The translations under genes were made by a program, and so were the position numbers. Positions 37,141-47,000 of a stretch of DNA of 64,000 nt are shown here, piece by piece; the stretch's first letter is position 1; every line of letters starts with the position of its first letter. Location: NCBI RefSeq assembly GCF_004745945.1, contig NZ_SRLE01000013.1, positions 1-64,000 of the forward strand. Reading direction: 5' to 3'. Source of the DNA: Mangrovimicrobium sediminis. GTDB taxonomy: Bacteria; Pseudomonadota; Gammaproteobacteria; Pseudomonadales; Halieaceae. The notes beneath the pieces were generated by a model, which saw only the letters and a program-made list of their open reading frames with translations, had not been told where the DNA came from and ran no database searches.

Positions 37141-37252
37141 CCGCATTCTGATTTCGCTGTAGCCTGATTTAGCTGTAGCCTGATTTAGCCGCATTCAGAA
37201 TTTGCCCTATCCTGAAGTAGCCGCATCCTGAATCAACCGCTGCCTGCGCAGC
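37125..37252. repeat. 16-bp degenerate tandem repeat, 7-8 units
   Basis: Units begin at 37125, 37141, 37157, 37173, 37189, 37205, 37221 and (partial) 37237. Examples are CCGCATTCTGATTTCG (37141) and CTGTAGCCTGATTTAG (37157 and 37173, identical). The first unit contains the last codons and stop of the lipoprotein gene; the last ends just before the phosphate acetyltransferase gene. Confidence 0.85.
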
Positions 37253-37269
37253 TTCGGAGTAAACCTGCG

Positions 37270-38217
37270 ATGTCTTTTATCGACGGACTCTATGCCCGGG
37301 TACGCGGCGCCGGCAAGCGCATCATCCTGCCCGAGACCGACGACCCGCGAGTGCTGGAGGCCGCACGGCTGATGCTTGACGAGCAGATTGCGGTGCCGGT
37401 GTTTCTCGCAGCGCCGCCGCAGCCAGTGCCCGGTAGTCTCCTGGTCGATGACCTGGTTGAGCGCGAGGCCGCGCTGGCCGAGTGCACCGCGCAACTGGTG
37501 GAGCGGCACCGGCGCAAGGCGATGAGCGCGGAAGAGGCCGCGGCGCGCCTGCAGCAACCGCTGACCCTGGCGGCGGCGTTGCTCGGCGCCGGCCACGTGG
37601 ATGTCGGCATCGCCGGTTCCCTGGCTACCACCGGCGATGTGATCCGCGCCGGTCTTTCCGGCGTCGGCCTGCGCGAGGATTCGCGCCTGGTCTCCAGTGT
37701 TTTCGTCATGCAGTTCGCGAACAAAGTGCTGACCTACGGCGACTGCGCGGTGATGCCTGAACCGGATGCGGCCCAGTTGGCGCAGATCGCGATCAACGCC
37801 GCGCACGCCCATGCGGCACTCACCGGCGACACTGCCAAAGTCGCGATGCTGTCCTTCTCCACCTGCGGCTCTGCCGAGCACGCCCTGGTCGACAAGGTGC
37901 GCGAGGCGCTGGCCCTGGCGCGGGCGCAGGCCCCGGAGCTGTTGATCGACGGGGAATTCCAGTACGACACGGCGACGGTGCCGGAGATCGGCCGGCGCAA
38001 GGCGCCGGACTCCGCTATTGCCGGGCAGTGCAACGTGCTGGTTTACCCGGACCTGAATGCGGGCAATATCGCCTACAAGATTGCCCAGCGGGAAGGTGGT
38101 GCCAGGGCAATGGGCCCGCTGCTGCTGGGCTTCGCCAAACCCTGGATGGACCTGTCGCGCGGTTGCAGCAGCCGCGACATCGTCGATCTCGCGGTGCTTT
38201 CCAGCCTGATGGCCTGA
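37270..38217 (+). CDS. pta: Phosphate acetyltransferase (short, single-domain)
   Basis: 315 aa, the length of the PTA_PTB catalytic domain alone, without the N-terminal DRTGG/AAA extension of E. coli Pta. It converts acetyl-CoA and phosphate to acetyl phosphate and CoA. Conserved features are LPETDDPRVLEAA at the N-terminus, AGHVDVGIAGSLATTGDVIR, and the C-terminal LVYPDLNAGNIAYKIAQR motif of the active site. No acetate kinase gene adjoins it. A 16-bp tandem repeat fills its upstream region. Confidence 0.93.
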   Translation: MSFIDGLYARVRGAGKRIILPETDDPRVLEAARLMLDEQIAVPVFLAAPPQPVPGSLLVDDLVEREAALAECTAQLVERHRRKAMSAEEAAARLQQPLTLAAALLGAGHVDVGIAGSLATTGDVIRAGLSGVGLREDSRLVSSVFVMQFANKVLTYGDCAVMPEPDAAQLAQIAINAAHAHAALTGDTAKVAMLSFSTCGSAEHALVDKVREALALARAQAPELLIDGEFQYDTATVPEIGRRKAPDSAIAGQCNVLVYPDLNAGNIAYKIAQREGGARAMGPLLLGFAKPWMDLSRGCSSRDIVDLAVLSSLMA

Positions 38218-38261
38218 GCGGCCGGGGAGGGCGGCGGGCCGCGGCGCGGCCCGCCAAGTGC

Positions 38262-38600
38262 TTACGCGGCGCTCAGCAGCGCGTCCGGTACGTCCATTTC
38301 CAGGTGCAGCAGGCCGGGGCCATGTACCTTGCCCTGGGCGTCGGTGATCAGCGTCTCGGTGCCGCCACCGCCGAGGGAATCCTCGAGAATGAAGTTCAGG
38401 GACTGCAGGTTGGGCAGCTCGTAGCGGGTGACCTCGCCGAGGCAGATTTCCTTGAAGTAGTCCTTCACCACGTCAGCGGTCAGGTTGGCCGCCAGGAACT
38501 CGTAGAGCTCCGGCGTTTTCGCCATGATGCCGACATTGCTGCCTGCGCCCTTGTCGCCGGAACGCGCGATGGCGATGGAAAACAGTTGTACGCGAGCCAT
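38262..38600 (-). CDS. AtuA C-terminal-like small subunit (112 aa)
   Basis: A compact protein with MARVQLFSIAIARSGDKGAG at its start, matching the C-terminal domain of AtuA-type proteins, which is a separate polypeptide in some lineages. It begins 1 bp after the stop of the DUF1446 gene, so the two are translated together and probably form one complex. The role is inferred from the partner only. Confidence 0.8.
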   Translation of the reverse strand: MARVQLFSIAIARSGDKGAGSNVGIMAKTPELYEFLAANLTADVVKDYFKEICLGEVTRYELPNLQSLNFILEDSLGGGGTETLITDAQGKVHGPGLLHLEMDVPDALLSAA

Positions 38601-38601
38601 G

Positions 38602-39972
38602 TTATACCTCCCGGACCAGGATGCTGGTGGATACTTTTTCTTTGTCGATGAGGGCGGGCCAGTAGCCGACCACTTCCGTAGCGCGCGGACGACCGCCGGC
38701 GAAGCCGGTGATGCCGGGCGGGCCGGAGGTGATCAGCGGCACGATCTCGGTGCCGATGACGTCGAGGGCCTTGCGGTCCTCGCCGCGCGCGCCGAGGCGC
38801 ATCATCAGTTCGTGGGGCTGGTCGTTGGCCGGTACCAGTCCCTTGTACATCACGTTGGTGCCGAACAGCTCGAGGAAGCGGTCTTCCTCGGGGATGTCCA
38901 CGCCGTGGCGGGCGACGCGCTTGAACACCATCTCCGCCAGCAGGTTGGCCTTGTCGATAGCGTCCGGGCCGGCGATGCACAGGGTGCCGAGGATCTTGTA
39001 GCCGTTGGCGTAGGACATGGACACTTTGTAGGTCGGCGTGGGCGCGCGGCCCTTGATGCCGGATACCGCCACCCGGTTCTCGCCGTCCTGGGCGACCTGG
39101 ATGCTGGTGAAGTCCGCGATGCAGTCCGGGCCCAGGTAGTTTTCCGGGTCGCCCAGTTCGTACAGCAGCTGGGAGGTGACGGTCTCGACAGTGACTAGGC
39201 CACCAGTGTTCTCGTGCTTGGTGATGACGAAGCTGCCGTCGGCCTTGGCCTCGGCCACCGGGTAGCCGATGTTGGCGTAGTCGGGCACGTCGCGCCAGCC
39301 GGTGTAGTTGCCGCCGGTGCACTGGGCGCCGCACTCCAGGATGTGGCCCATGATGGTGCCGGCGGCCATCTTGTCGTAGTCGTCCATGGACCAGCCGAAT
39401 TCGTAGATTAACGGCGCGAGTACCAGTGACGGGTCGCTGGCGCGCCCGGTAACGATGATATCCGCGCCTTCTTCCAGGGCCTCTACGATCGGCTTGGCGC
39501 CGATATAGACATTGGCGGCGGTGACCCGGTCGCGCACCGTGGACAGGGCTTCGCCGGTGTCCAGGTTGGCGAAGGTCTCGCCGGAGCCGACCAGTTCGTC
39601 GATGCGGTCGAAGATGTCGTCGCCTTCGACGATCGCCACCTTGAAGCCGGACAGGCCCGCCTCGCGGATCACACCCTCGATGGCCTCAAGGCAGCCCCGG
39701 GGGTTCACGCCGCCGGCGTTGGCGATGACCTTGATGCCTTTTGCCTTGCAGGTCGGCAGGATCATGCTGAGCATGGACACGAAATCGCGGGCGTAGCCGG
39801 CATTGGGGTCGCGCATCTTCTGCTTCTGCATGATGCTCATGGTGATCTCGGCGAGGTAGTCGAAGGTGAGGTAATCCACCGGGCCTTCTTCTACCAGGCG
39901 CAACGGCCCCAGCAGGCTGTCGCCCCAGAATCCCTGGGCGTTGGCCACCCTGACGATCTTGTCACTGCTCAT
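38602..39972 (-). CDS. AtuA-family acyclic terpene utilisation protein (DUF1446)
   Basis: 456 aa with the DUF1446 pattern: VANAQGFWGDSLLG near the N-terminus, YLTFDYLAEITMSIM, IKVIANAGGVNPRGC and VTGRASDPSLVLAPLIYEF. AtuA belongs to acyclic terpene (citronellol/geraniol) catabolism in Pseudomonas but its reaction is undefined, and related DUF1446 proteins occur in other acyl-CoA pathways. No carboxylase or acyl-CoA dehydrogenase genes lie beside it. It is divergent from a MarR regulator with an operator-like inverted repeat between them. Confidence 0.88.
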   Translation of the reverse strand: MSSDKIVRVANAQGFWGDSLLGPLRLVEEGPVDYLTFDYLAEITMSIMQKQKMRDPNAGYARDFVSMLSMILPTCKAKGIKVIANAGGVNPRGCLEAIEGVIREAGLSGFKVAIVEGDDIFDRIDELVGSGETFANLDTGEALSTVRDRVTAANVYIGAKPIVEALEEGADIIVTGRASDPSLVLAPLIYEFGWSMDDYDKMAAGTIMGHILECGAQCTGGNYTGWRDVPDYANIGYPVAEAKADGSFVITKHENTGGLVTVETVTSQLLYELGDPENYLGPDCIADFTSIQVAQDGENRVAVSGIKGRAPTPTYKVSMSYANGYKILGTLCIAGPDAIDKANLLAEMVFKRVARHGVDIPEEDRFLELFGTNVMYKGLVPANDQPHELMMRLGARGEDRKALDVIGTEIVPLITSGPPGITGFAGGRPRATEVVGYWPALIDKEKVSTSILVREV

Positions 39973-40081
39973 AAATAGCTCCTGAAAAACTGCCTTTTGA
40001 CCGGCCGTCAGCGGCTGCGGGTAGCGGCTGCCGGTAGCGGAGAGGCGGCCATTCTATCCGGTCTGCGTGAAAAATTGTAAC

Positions 40082-40098
40082 GCATATGAAAAGTATGC
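40082..40098. promoter_or_regulatory. Candidate MarR operator between atuA-like and marR genes
   Basis: Inverted half-sites GCATA (40082-40086) and TATGC (40094-40098) with 7 bp between, in an AT-richer part of the divergent intergenic region and 42 bp before the marR start. Confidence 0.5.
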
Positions 40099-40140
40099 AT
40101 GATTACTAATTTCGCCCGCCGCAGAGGGGAATTCCACGTC

Positions 40141-40632
40141 ATGCCCACGCGCAAATCCGAGTACGGCACCGCCCTGTCCGAATCCCGCACCATGGAGGAC
40201 GACGACTGGAAAATCCGCCTGGGTTTCGTCATCCACGACTGCGCGCGCCTGCGCCGCATCGTCATCGACCAGTACTTCGCCCCGCTCAACGTCACCCGCT
40301 CCCAGGCCTGGGTGCTGGCGCATCTTTCCCCCGACGACGGCCTGCCGCAGTCGGCACTGGCGGAGCAGATGGGTCTGGGCAAGGTGGCGCTGGGCGGGCT
40401 GGTCGACCGGGTGGAAGCGAACGGCATGGTCGAGCGTCGCCCGGACCCGAAGGACCGGCGGGTGAAGCGCGTCTACCTGACCGATGAGGGCCGCAAGGTG
40501 GTCACCGAGATGCGCAAGCGCACGCTGGAGGCCAGCGTGGGCATCCTCGACGAGGTGTCGATGAAGGACCTGCGCACCACAGTGACCACCATGAACAAGA
40601 TCAAGCACAACCTGCGCAAGATGGTGGAGTAG
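40141..40632 (+). CDS. MarR-family transcriptional regulator
   Basis: 163 aa from the ATG at 40141, with GAGGGG 12 bp upstream; an in-frame ATG at 40099 is possible. The winged helix-turn-helix is plain: SQAWVLAHLSPDDGLPQSAL, LGLVDRVEANGMVERRPDP and the wing KDRRVKRVYLTDEGR. MarR proteins are usually repressors released by small aromatic or acyl ligands. Its divergence from the atuA-like pair suggests it controls them. The ligand is unknown. Confidence 0.9.
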   Translation: MPTRKSEYGTALSESRTMEDDDWKIRLGFVIHDCARLRRIVIDQYFAPLNVTRSQAWVLAHLSPDDGLPQSALAEQMGLGKVALGGLVDRVEANGMVERRPDPKDRRVKRVYLTDEGRKVVTEMRKRTLEASVGILDEVSMKDLRTTVTTMNKIKHNLRKMVE

Positions 40633-40688
40633 TGGTGGGCGAATCAGCGCATTGTCTGCATCGATGCGGCGGCGGGAAAATGCCGTCC

Positions 40689-40701
40689 GGATACGGTATC
40701 C
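40689..40701. promoter_or_regulatory. 13-bp palindrome upstream of the copper-protein gene
   Basis: GGATAC-G-GTATCC, a perfect palindrome 36 bp before the start of the Met/His-rich protein gene. It could be a metalloregulator operator or overlap a -10 element. No known CueR or CusR consensus is matched. Confidence 0.35.
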
Positions 40702-40737
40702 TTGGCGTTCGTGGCAGTGCACCGACAGGGGAGTGAC

Positions 40738-41184
40738 ATGCCGTTGCGTTGGTTAAGAATAGTGGCAGTCTCGCTCGCGCTCATGATGGGTGCGGGCCAG
40801 GTGCTTGCCGCTGTTCCACAGCCCTGTGCGTTCGGTAGCACCAGTGTGCCCGCCACCGGGCAATCGGCTCAGCCCCGCTCAGGCATGACCCATCAGGGCA
40901 TGACCCATCAGGGCATGAGCCATGAGTCGATGGCGCACGCTGGCATGTCTCACGCCGGTATGGACCACGCATCGATGCGCGATAGTGGCCAGCCCGCATC
41001 GGGCGGCAGCTGTTGTGACCACGGCGACTGCTCCATGGCGCAGTGCATTTCCGCAAGCTCGGCGGCAGTAGACGTGCGCGTCGCCGCGCGTGCTGCACCC
41101 GCCAGCGTGTTCGCGGCGGTCTATGCGCGAACCGGCGCCAGCACCACACTCTCCAGGCCCCACCGTCCCCCCATTTCGCTCTGA
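40738..41184 (+). CDS. Met/His-rich exported metal-binding protein
   Basis: 148 aa from the ATG at 40738 (AGGGGAG upstream). A signal peptide ends near VLAA. The mature chain carries about seven tandem (G/S)M-x-H units between residues ~52 and 86 (e.g. GMTHQGMTHQGMSHES), then SCCDHGDCSMAQC with four cysteines. Such clusters bind Cu(I)/Ag(I) or Cu(II). It precedes the cusCBA operon by 123 bp, and the similar tail on CusB supports a role as periplasmic copper/silver buffer or chaperone. No described family is matched. Confidence 0.8.
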   Translation: MPLRWLRIVAVSLALMMGAGQVLAAVPQPCAFGSTSVPATGQSAQPRSGMTHQGMTHQGMSHESMAHAGMSHAGMDHASMRDSGQPASGGSCCDHGDCSMAQCISASSAAVDVRVAARAAPASVFAAVYARTGASTTLSRPHRPPISL

Positions 41185-41231
41185 CACGGGGTTAGTGCGT
41201 CCGCGTTCCGGACGCTTCCCCGCTGTTGAGC

Positions 41232-41248
41232 GGAAGTCCACGACTTCC
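41232..41248. promoter_or_regulatory. Inverted repeat upstream of cusC
   Basis: GGAAGTC-CAC-GACTTCC, 7-bp perfect arms with a 3-bp centre, 59 bp before the cusC start. A plausible metal-responsive operator, not matched to a known consensus. Confidence 0.35.
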
Positions 41249-41307
41249 CTGACCTGAAACACGCAGCGCGGTTTATACCGGCGCTGCTCCATGGTGTGGG
41301 AGTGATC

Positions 41308-42627
41308 ATGAAAAAATTTCTCGTTCTGGCGCTGTTGTGCCTGCAGGGCGTCGCCGTGCAGGCCCGGGATAACCCGGCGGCCCTGACCCTGGCCTCCGCG
41401 GTCGCCGCGGCCACCGCCGGCGACCCCTGGCTGGCCGGCAGCGAGTTCCGCGAGCAGGCCCTGGCGGATGAGGCGGTGGCGGCGGCCAGCCTGCCGGACC
41501 CGCGGCTCAGCCTCGCCGCGGGCAATTTCCCGACGGACACCTGGGACATCAACCAGGAAGCCATGACTCAGCTGAGCGTCGGCGTCAGCCAGATGTTCCC
41601 GCGCGGCGACAGCCTGGCGTTACAGCGACAGCAGAAAGAACAGCTCTCGACGCAGGAGCCCCTGCTGCGCCGGGATCGCAGCGCGCGCATCGCGGCGCAG
41701 GTCGCCCGGCTGTGGCTGTCGGTGTACCGCGCGCAGGAAGCCATCCACCTTATCGAGCAGGACCGCGTCCTGTTCGAGTACCTGGTGGATGCCGCGCGGG
41801 CCAGCTACACCTCGGCCATGGGGCACACGCGACAGCAGGACCTGGTTCGCGCACGGCTGGAGCTGACTCGCCTGGAGGACCGCCTGGCTGCGCTGCGCCT
41901 CGAGCAGGAAGCGGGCCAGCGGCAACTGGCACAGTGGATCGGCCCAGCGGCCCTGCAACCCCTCGCGCAGGGCATGCCGCCGCTGGAAACCGCGCTCTCC
42001 CGGGAAGCGCTGCGTGTCGCTACGGCCAGCGAGCAGCAGGCCTATACCCTGCTGCAACAACACCCGGCGCTGGCGGCCATGGACCGGCGTATCGAGGCGA
42101 CCACGACGGGTGTGGATCTCGCGCGCCAGAGCTACAAGCCGGAGTGGGGTATCAATGCGACCTACGGCTACCGCGACGACGATACCTTCGGCGAGGACCG
42201 CGCAGACCTGTTCTCGGTGGGCGTCACCGTCGACCTGCCGCTGTTCACCGGCAATCGCCAGGACCGGCAGGTCGGCGCGGCAGTGGCCCGCGCGGAGGCG
42301 TTGAAAACCGAGCGGCAACTGCTGGTGCGCCGCCTCGTCGCCGACTTGCGCGCCGGGGTCGCTCGCCTGCAGCGCCTCGACGAGCGCAGCGAACTGTACG
42401 CCGGGCAACTGCTGCCGCAGATGGCGCAGCAGGCGGAGGCCGCGCTCAGCGCCTACAACAACGACGATGGCGATTTTGCCGAGGCAGTGCGCGCACGCAT
42501 CGCAGAACTCGACGCCAAGATTGAGTCGCTGTCGCTCGCCGTGGAGCGCGGGCGGGCGATCGCCGACATCAACTACCTGCTGGCCGGCAACGCGTCCGCG
42601 GCGGACCAAGAGGGTGAAGCACAATGA
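41308..42627 (+). CDS. cusC: CusC-like outer-membrane efflux channel (TolC family)
   Basis: 439 aa from the ATG at 41308 (GGGAG upstream). The signal peptide ends near VQA; two OEP repeats follow, with long helical segments and the beta-barrel motifs SVGVSQMFPRG and SVGVTVDLPLFTGN typical of the heavy-metal subgroup. It forms the outer-membrane exit of a copper/silver RND pump. Its stop overlaps the cusB start (ATGA). Confidence 0.9.
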   Translation: MKKFLVLALLCLQGVAVQARDNPAALTLASAVAAATAGDPWLAGSEFREQALADEAVAAASLPDPRLSLAAGNFPTDTWDINQEAMTQLSVGVSQMFPRGDSLALQRQQKEQLSTQEPLLRRDRSARIAAQVARLWLSVYRAQEAIHLIEQDRVLFEYLVDAARASYTSAMGHTRQQDLVRARLELTRLEDRLAALRLEQEAGQRQLAQWIGPAALQPLAQGMPPLETALSREALRVATASEQQAYTLLQQHPALAAMDRRIEATTTGVDLARQSYKPEWGINATYGYRDDDTFGEDRADLFSVGVTVDLPLFTGNRQDRQVGAAVARAEALKTERQLLVRRLVADLRAGVARLQRLDERSELYAGQLLPQMAQQAEAALSAYNNDDGDFAEAVRARIAELDAKIESLSLAVERGRAIADINYLLAGNASAADQEGEAQ

Positions 42628-44048
42628 ATGCGAATGGAAAAATCCTGCTCGCGCTGGTCGCGGGCGTGTTACTCGGTGCCGGCGGTGTCTGGTTGTCGTC
42701 GGGTAGCGGCGGCGACCTCGCGGCGGACAATGCCGAGCGCAAACCCCTGTACTGGGTCGCTCCCATGGATGCCAACTACCGGCGCGACAAGCCCGGCAAG
42801 TCGCCCATGGGCATGGATCTGGTGCCGGTGTACGCGGAAGACGCCGCGCAGGAGTCCGCCGGCACCGTGCGCATCAGCCCGGACGTGGTCAACAACCTCG
42901 GTGTGCGCACGGCGAAGGTGAGTACCGGGCGGCTGCGCGCGAGCCTGGATACTGTCGGCTACGTACAGTACGACGAGGATCTGCTGATCCATATCCATCC
43001 GCGTGTGGCGGGTTGGATCGAGGTGCTCAACGTCAAGGCGGCCGGCGACCCGGTGGCGAAGGGGGCGCCGCTGTACACCCTGTATTCGCCGACCCTGGTG
43101 AACGCGCAGGAGGAATTGCTGCTGGCGCTCAAGCGCAACAACCCGGTGCTGGTCGAGGCCGCGGAAGACCGGCTGGCAGCGCTGCAGGTGCCGCCGGAAG
43201 TGATCGGACGCCTGCGCAAAACCGGCCGGGTGGAGCGCGCCATCACCCTCTACGCGCCGCGAGATGGCGTAGTGGACAATCTTGCCGCCCGCGAGGGCAT
43301 GTATGTGGAGCCGGGCATGAAGATCATGTCCATCGGCACCCTGGACCACGTCTGGGTGATCGGCGAGCTGTTCGAGCGCCAGGCTGCCCAGGTCCAGGTG
43401 GGAGACGCGGTGACCATGCGCCTGGACTACCTGCCGGGCCGCGACTGGCGCGGCAGCGTCGACTACATCTATCCCACGCTGAACCCGCGCACGCGCACGG
43501 CCCGCGTGCGCGTGCGATTCGACAACCCCGACGAATTCCTGCGTCCCGGCATGTTTGCGCAGATGAGTATCGCCACGCAGCAGGACGCGGAGACCCTGCT
43601 GGTACCGCGCGAGGCGCTGGTGCGCACCGGCACCCAGTCGCGGGTGGTGTTGGCGCGCGAGGGCGGGCGGTTCAAGTCGGTGGCCGTGGAGGTGGGGCGT
43701 ATCGGCGCGGAACAGGCGCAGGTTCTCTCGGGTCTCGAGGCGGGCGACCGCATCGTCACCTCGGCGCAGTTCCTGATCGATTCGGAGTCGAGCAAGACCT
43801 CGGATTTTCGCCGCATGGGCGCGAACGGCGACGCCGCGGCGATGGACATGGAGCACGACCACGGGCAGATGGATCACGGGGGAATAGATCACGCGGAAAC
43901 AGATCATGCAGAAATGGACCACGCGGAAACAGACCATGCGGAAATGGACCATGCCGCAATGAACCCGGCCGGTCGCGACCCGATGAATCACACCGGCCAC
44001 GCTGACATGCAACACGACGCTGCGCCTGCCGGGGAGGACGCACCATGA
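42624..44048 (+). CDS. cusB: CusB-like membrane-fusion protein with metal-binding N- and C-terminal extensions
   Basis: 474 aa. A single N-terminal helix is followed by a heavy-metal-binding segment (YWVAPMDANY then KSPMGMDLVPVY), the lipoyl/barrel-sandwich and helical hairpin of RND adaptors, and a Met/His/Asp-rich tail of ~65 residues beginning MDMEHDHGQMDHGG with tandem MDHAETDHAE units. CusB hands Cu(I)/Ag(I) from the periplasm to CusA; the added tail probably increases metal capture. Overlaps by 4 bp at both ends (ATGA) show tight coupling. Confidence 0.93.
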   Translation: MNANGKILLALVAGVLLGAGGVWLSSGSGGDLAADNAERKPLYWVAPMDANYRRDKPGKSPMGMDLVPVYAEDAAQESAGTVRISPDVVNNLGVRTAKVSTGRLRASLDTVGYVQYDEDLLIHIHPRVAGWIEVLNVKAAGDPVAKGAPLYTLYSPTLVNAQEELLLALKRNNPVLVEAAEDRLAALQVPPEVIGRLRKTGRVERAITLYAPRDGVVDNLAAREGMYVEPGMKIMSIGTLDHVWVIGELFERQAAQVQVGDAVTMRLDYLPGRDWRGSVDYIYPTLNPRTRTARVRVRFDNPDEFLRPGMFAQMSIATQQDAETLLVPREALVRTGTQSRVVLAREGGRFKSVAVEVGRIGAEQAQVLSGLEAGDRIVTSAQFLIDSESSKTSDFRRMGANGDAAAMDMEHDHGQMDHGGIDHAETDHAEMDHAETDHAEMDHAAMNPAGRDPMNHTGHADMQHDAAPAGEDAP

Positions 44049-47000
44049 TCGCCAGCATCATCCACTGGTCGGTGCACAACCGCTTCCTGGTCATGCTGGC
44101 CACGGCGATCCTGATCGGCCTGGGTGCCTGGTCGGTGAAGAACACGCCGGTGGATGCCATCCCCGATCTCTCCGATGTACAGGTGATCATCAAGACCAGC
44201 TACCCGGGGCAGGCGCCGCAGGTGGTGGAGGACCAGGTCACCTACCCGTTGACCGCCGCCATGCTCTCGGTGCCGGGTGCGGTCACCGTGCGCGGCTATT
44301 CGTTTTTCGGCGACTCCTACGTCTACGTGATTTTCAACGAGGACACCGACCTGTACTGGGCCCGGGCGCGGGTGCTCGAATACCTGTCGCAGGTCGCGCC
44401 CACGCTGCCGGCGGCGGCGCGCCCGCAACTGGGGCCGGATGCGACCGGGGTGGGCTGGGTCTACCTGTACGCGCTGGTCGACCGCAGCGGCAACCACGAC
44501 CTGAGCCAGCTGCGCAGCCTGCAGGACTGGTTTTTACGCTATGAACTGCAGTCCGTGCCGGGTGTTGCCGAGGTGGCGTCGCTGGGCGGCATGGTCCGGC
44601 AGTACCAGGTGAAGGTCAGCCCGGACAAGTTGCGCGCCTTCGGTATTCCACTGTCGCACATCCAGAACGCCATCCAGCGCGGCAACCAGGAAGTGGGCGC
44701 CTCGGTGGTGGAGATGGCCGAGGCGGAGTACATGGTGCGTGCCACCGGCTACCTGCGCGGGCGCGAGGACCTGTCCAATATCCCGCTGGGGCTGGACGTA
44801 AACGGTACGCCGGTGCTGCTGCGCGACGTGGCGGAGATCGACGTCGGCCCGCAGATGCGACGCGGTATCGCCGAACTGAACGGGGAGGGCGAGACGGTGG
44901 GCGGTATCGTGGTCATGCGCTATGGCGAGAACGCGCAGCAGACCATCGACGGCGTCAAGGCGCGCCTGCAGCAACTGCAGTCCAGCCTGCCCGAGGGCGT
45001 GGAGGTGGTGACCGTCTACGACCGCTCGGCGCTGATCGCGCGGGCGGTGGAAAACCTGTGGCAGAAGCTCGCCGAGGAACTGCTGGTGGTGGCCCTGGTG
45101 TGTGTGCTGTTCCTGTTCCATGTGCGCTCCTCACTGGTCGCGGTGATCAGCCTGCCGGTGGGCATTCTCACCGCCTTCGTGGTCATGCACCTGCAGGGGA
45201 TGAACGCCAACATCATGTCCCTTGGCGGCATCGCCATCGCCATCGGCGCGATGATCGACGGCGCCATCGTGATGATCGAGAACTTGCACAAGCATATGGA
45301 GCGCACGCAGGTCACCGCACAGAATCGCTGGCAGGTGGTGGCGGACTCCGCCGCGGAGGTGGGCCCCGCCTTGTTCTTCAGCTTGTTGATCATCACCGTC
45401 AGTTTTATCCCGGTGTTCACGCTGGAGGCGCAGGAGGGGCGCATGTTTGCGCCGCTGGCTTTCACCAAGACCTACGCCATGGCCGCCAGCGCAGGCCTGG
45501 CGGTCACCCTGGTGCCGGTACTCATGGGCTACTTCGTGCGTGGCCGTGTGCTGCCGGAACACCGCAACCCGGTAAACCGCGCCCTGGTCGCCGGTTACCG
45601 TCCGCTGCTCGCCGGCGTGCTGCGCTGGCCCCGGACGACCCTGGCCGGCGCTGTTGTACTCACCATCTGCGGACTGTGGCCGGCACAGTGGATCGGCAGC
45701 GAGTTCATCCCCGACCTCGACGAGGGCGACCTGATGTACATGCCCACCACCTACCCCGGGCTGTCCATCGGCAAGGCGCGGGAACTGCTGCAGCAGACCG
45801 ACAAGCTGATCGCCACGGTACCGGAAGTGGATACCGTGTTTGGCAAGATCGGCCGCGCGGAGACCGCCACCGACCCGGCGCCGCTGACCATGATCGAAAC
45901 CTTTATCCAGCTCAAGCCGCGCGACCAGTGGCGCCCCGGCATGACCACGGAAAAGCTTAAGCAGGAGCTGGATGCGCTGGTGAAGTTTCCCGGCCTGACC
46001 AACGCCTGGGTGATGCCGATCAAGACCCGCATCGACATGCTTGCCACCGGCATCAAGACGCCTGTGGGCATCAAGGCCTCGGGGCCGGACCTGGCGGTGC
46101 TCGAACGGATCGGCCGGCGCCTGGAACAGGTGCTGCGCGACGTGCCCGGCACCGCCTCGGTCTACTCCGAGCGAGTTGCCGGCGGGCGCTACATCAAGGT
46201 GGACATCCAGCGCGAGAAAGCCGCGCGCTATGGGCTGAATATCGCCGACGTACAGCAGGTGGTGGCGACCGCCATCGGCGGTACCAACGTGGCACAGACC
46301 GTCGAGGGCCTGGAGCGCTACCCGGTCAACCTGCGTTACCCGCAGGATTACCGCGATTCGCCGGAACAACTGGCTTTGCTGCCGATTGTCACGCCGGGCG
46401 GGCAGCGCATTGCCCTGGCGGATGTGGCGCATATCTTCGTCGAGGACGGCCCGCCGGCGATCAAGAGCGAGAATGCGCGGCTCAATGGCTGGACCTTCAT
46501 CGACATCGAGGGCGTCGACGTGGGCAGCTATGTCGAGCGTGCCATGGCCGTGGTCCGCGAGCAGGTTGAACTGCCGCCGGGCTATGCCCTGCGCTGGTCC
46601 GGCCAGTACGAGTACATGCTGCGCGCCCAGCAGAAACTGGCCTACGTGGTGCCACTGACCCTGGCGATCATCGTGGTGCTGCTTTACCTGAACTTCCGCA
46701 GCTTCGCCGAGGTGCTCATTCTCATGGGGACCTTGCCGCTGGCGCTGGCGGGGGGGGTGTGGCTGCTGTACCTGCTCGGCTACAACTTCTCGGTGGCGGT
46801 AGGCGTTGGGTTTATCGCTCTGGCCGGGGTGGCGGTGGAGACCGGGGTGATCATGTTGCTGTACCTGAACCAGGCCTGGGCGGAACTGGCCGAGGACGCC
46901 CGCGCTCGCGGCGAGGTTCCCGACACCGAGGCCATCCGCGACGCGGTGCAGCGCGGTGCCGGCCTGCGCGTGCGACCGGTGACCATGACCGCCGGCGCGA

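Noticed and set aside
37125-37252. 16-bp repeats considered as a CRISPR array
   Set aside because: The units are contiguous and degenerate with no unique spacers, and no cas genes are present.
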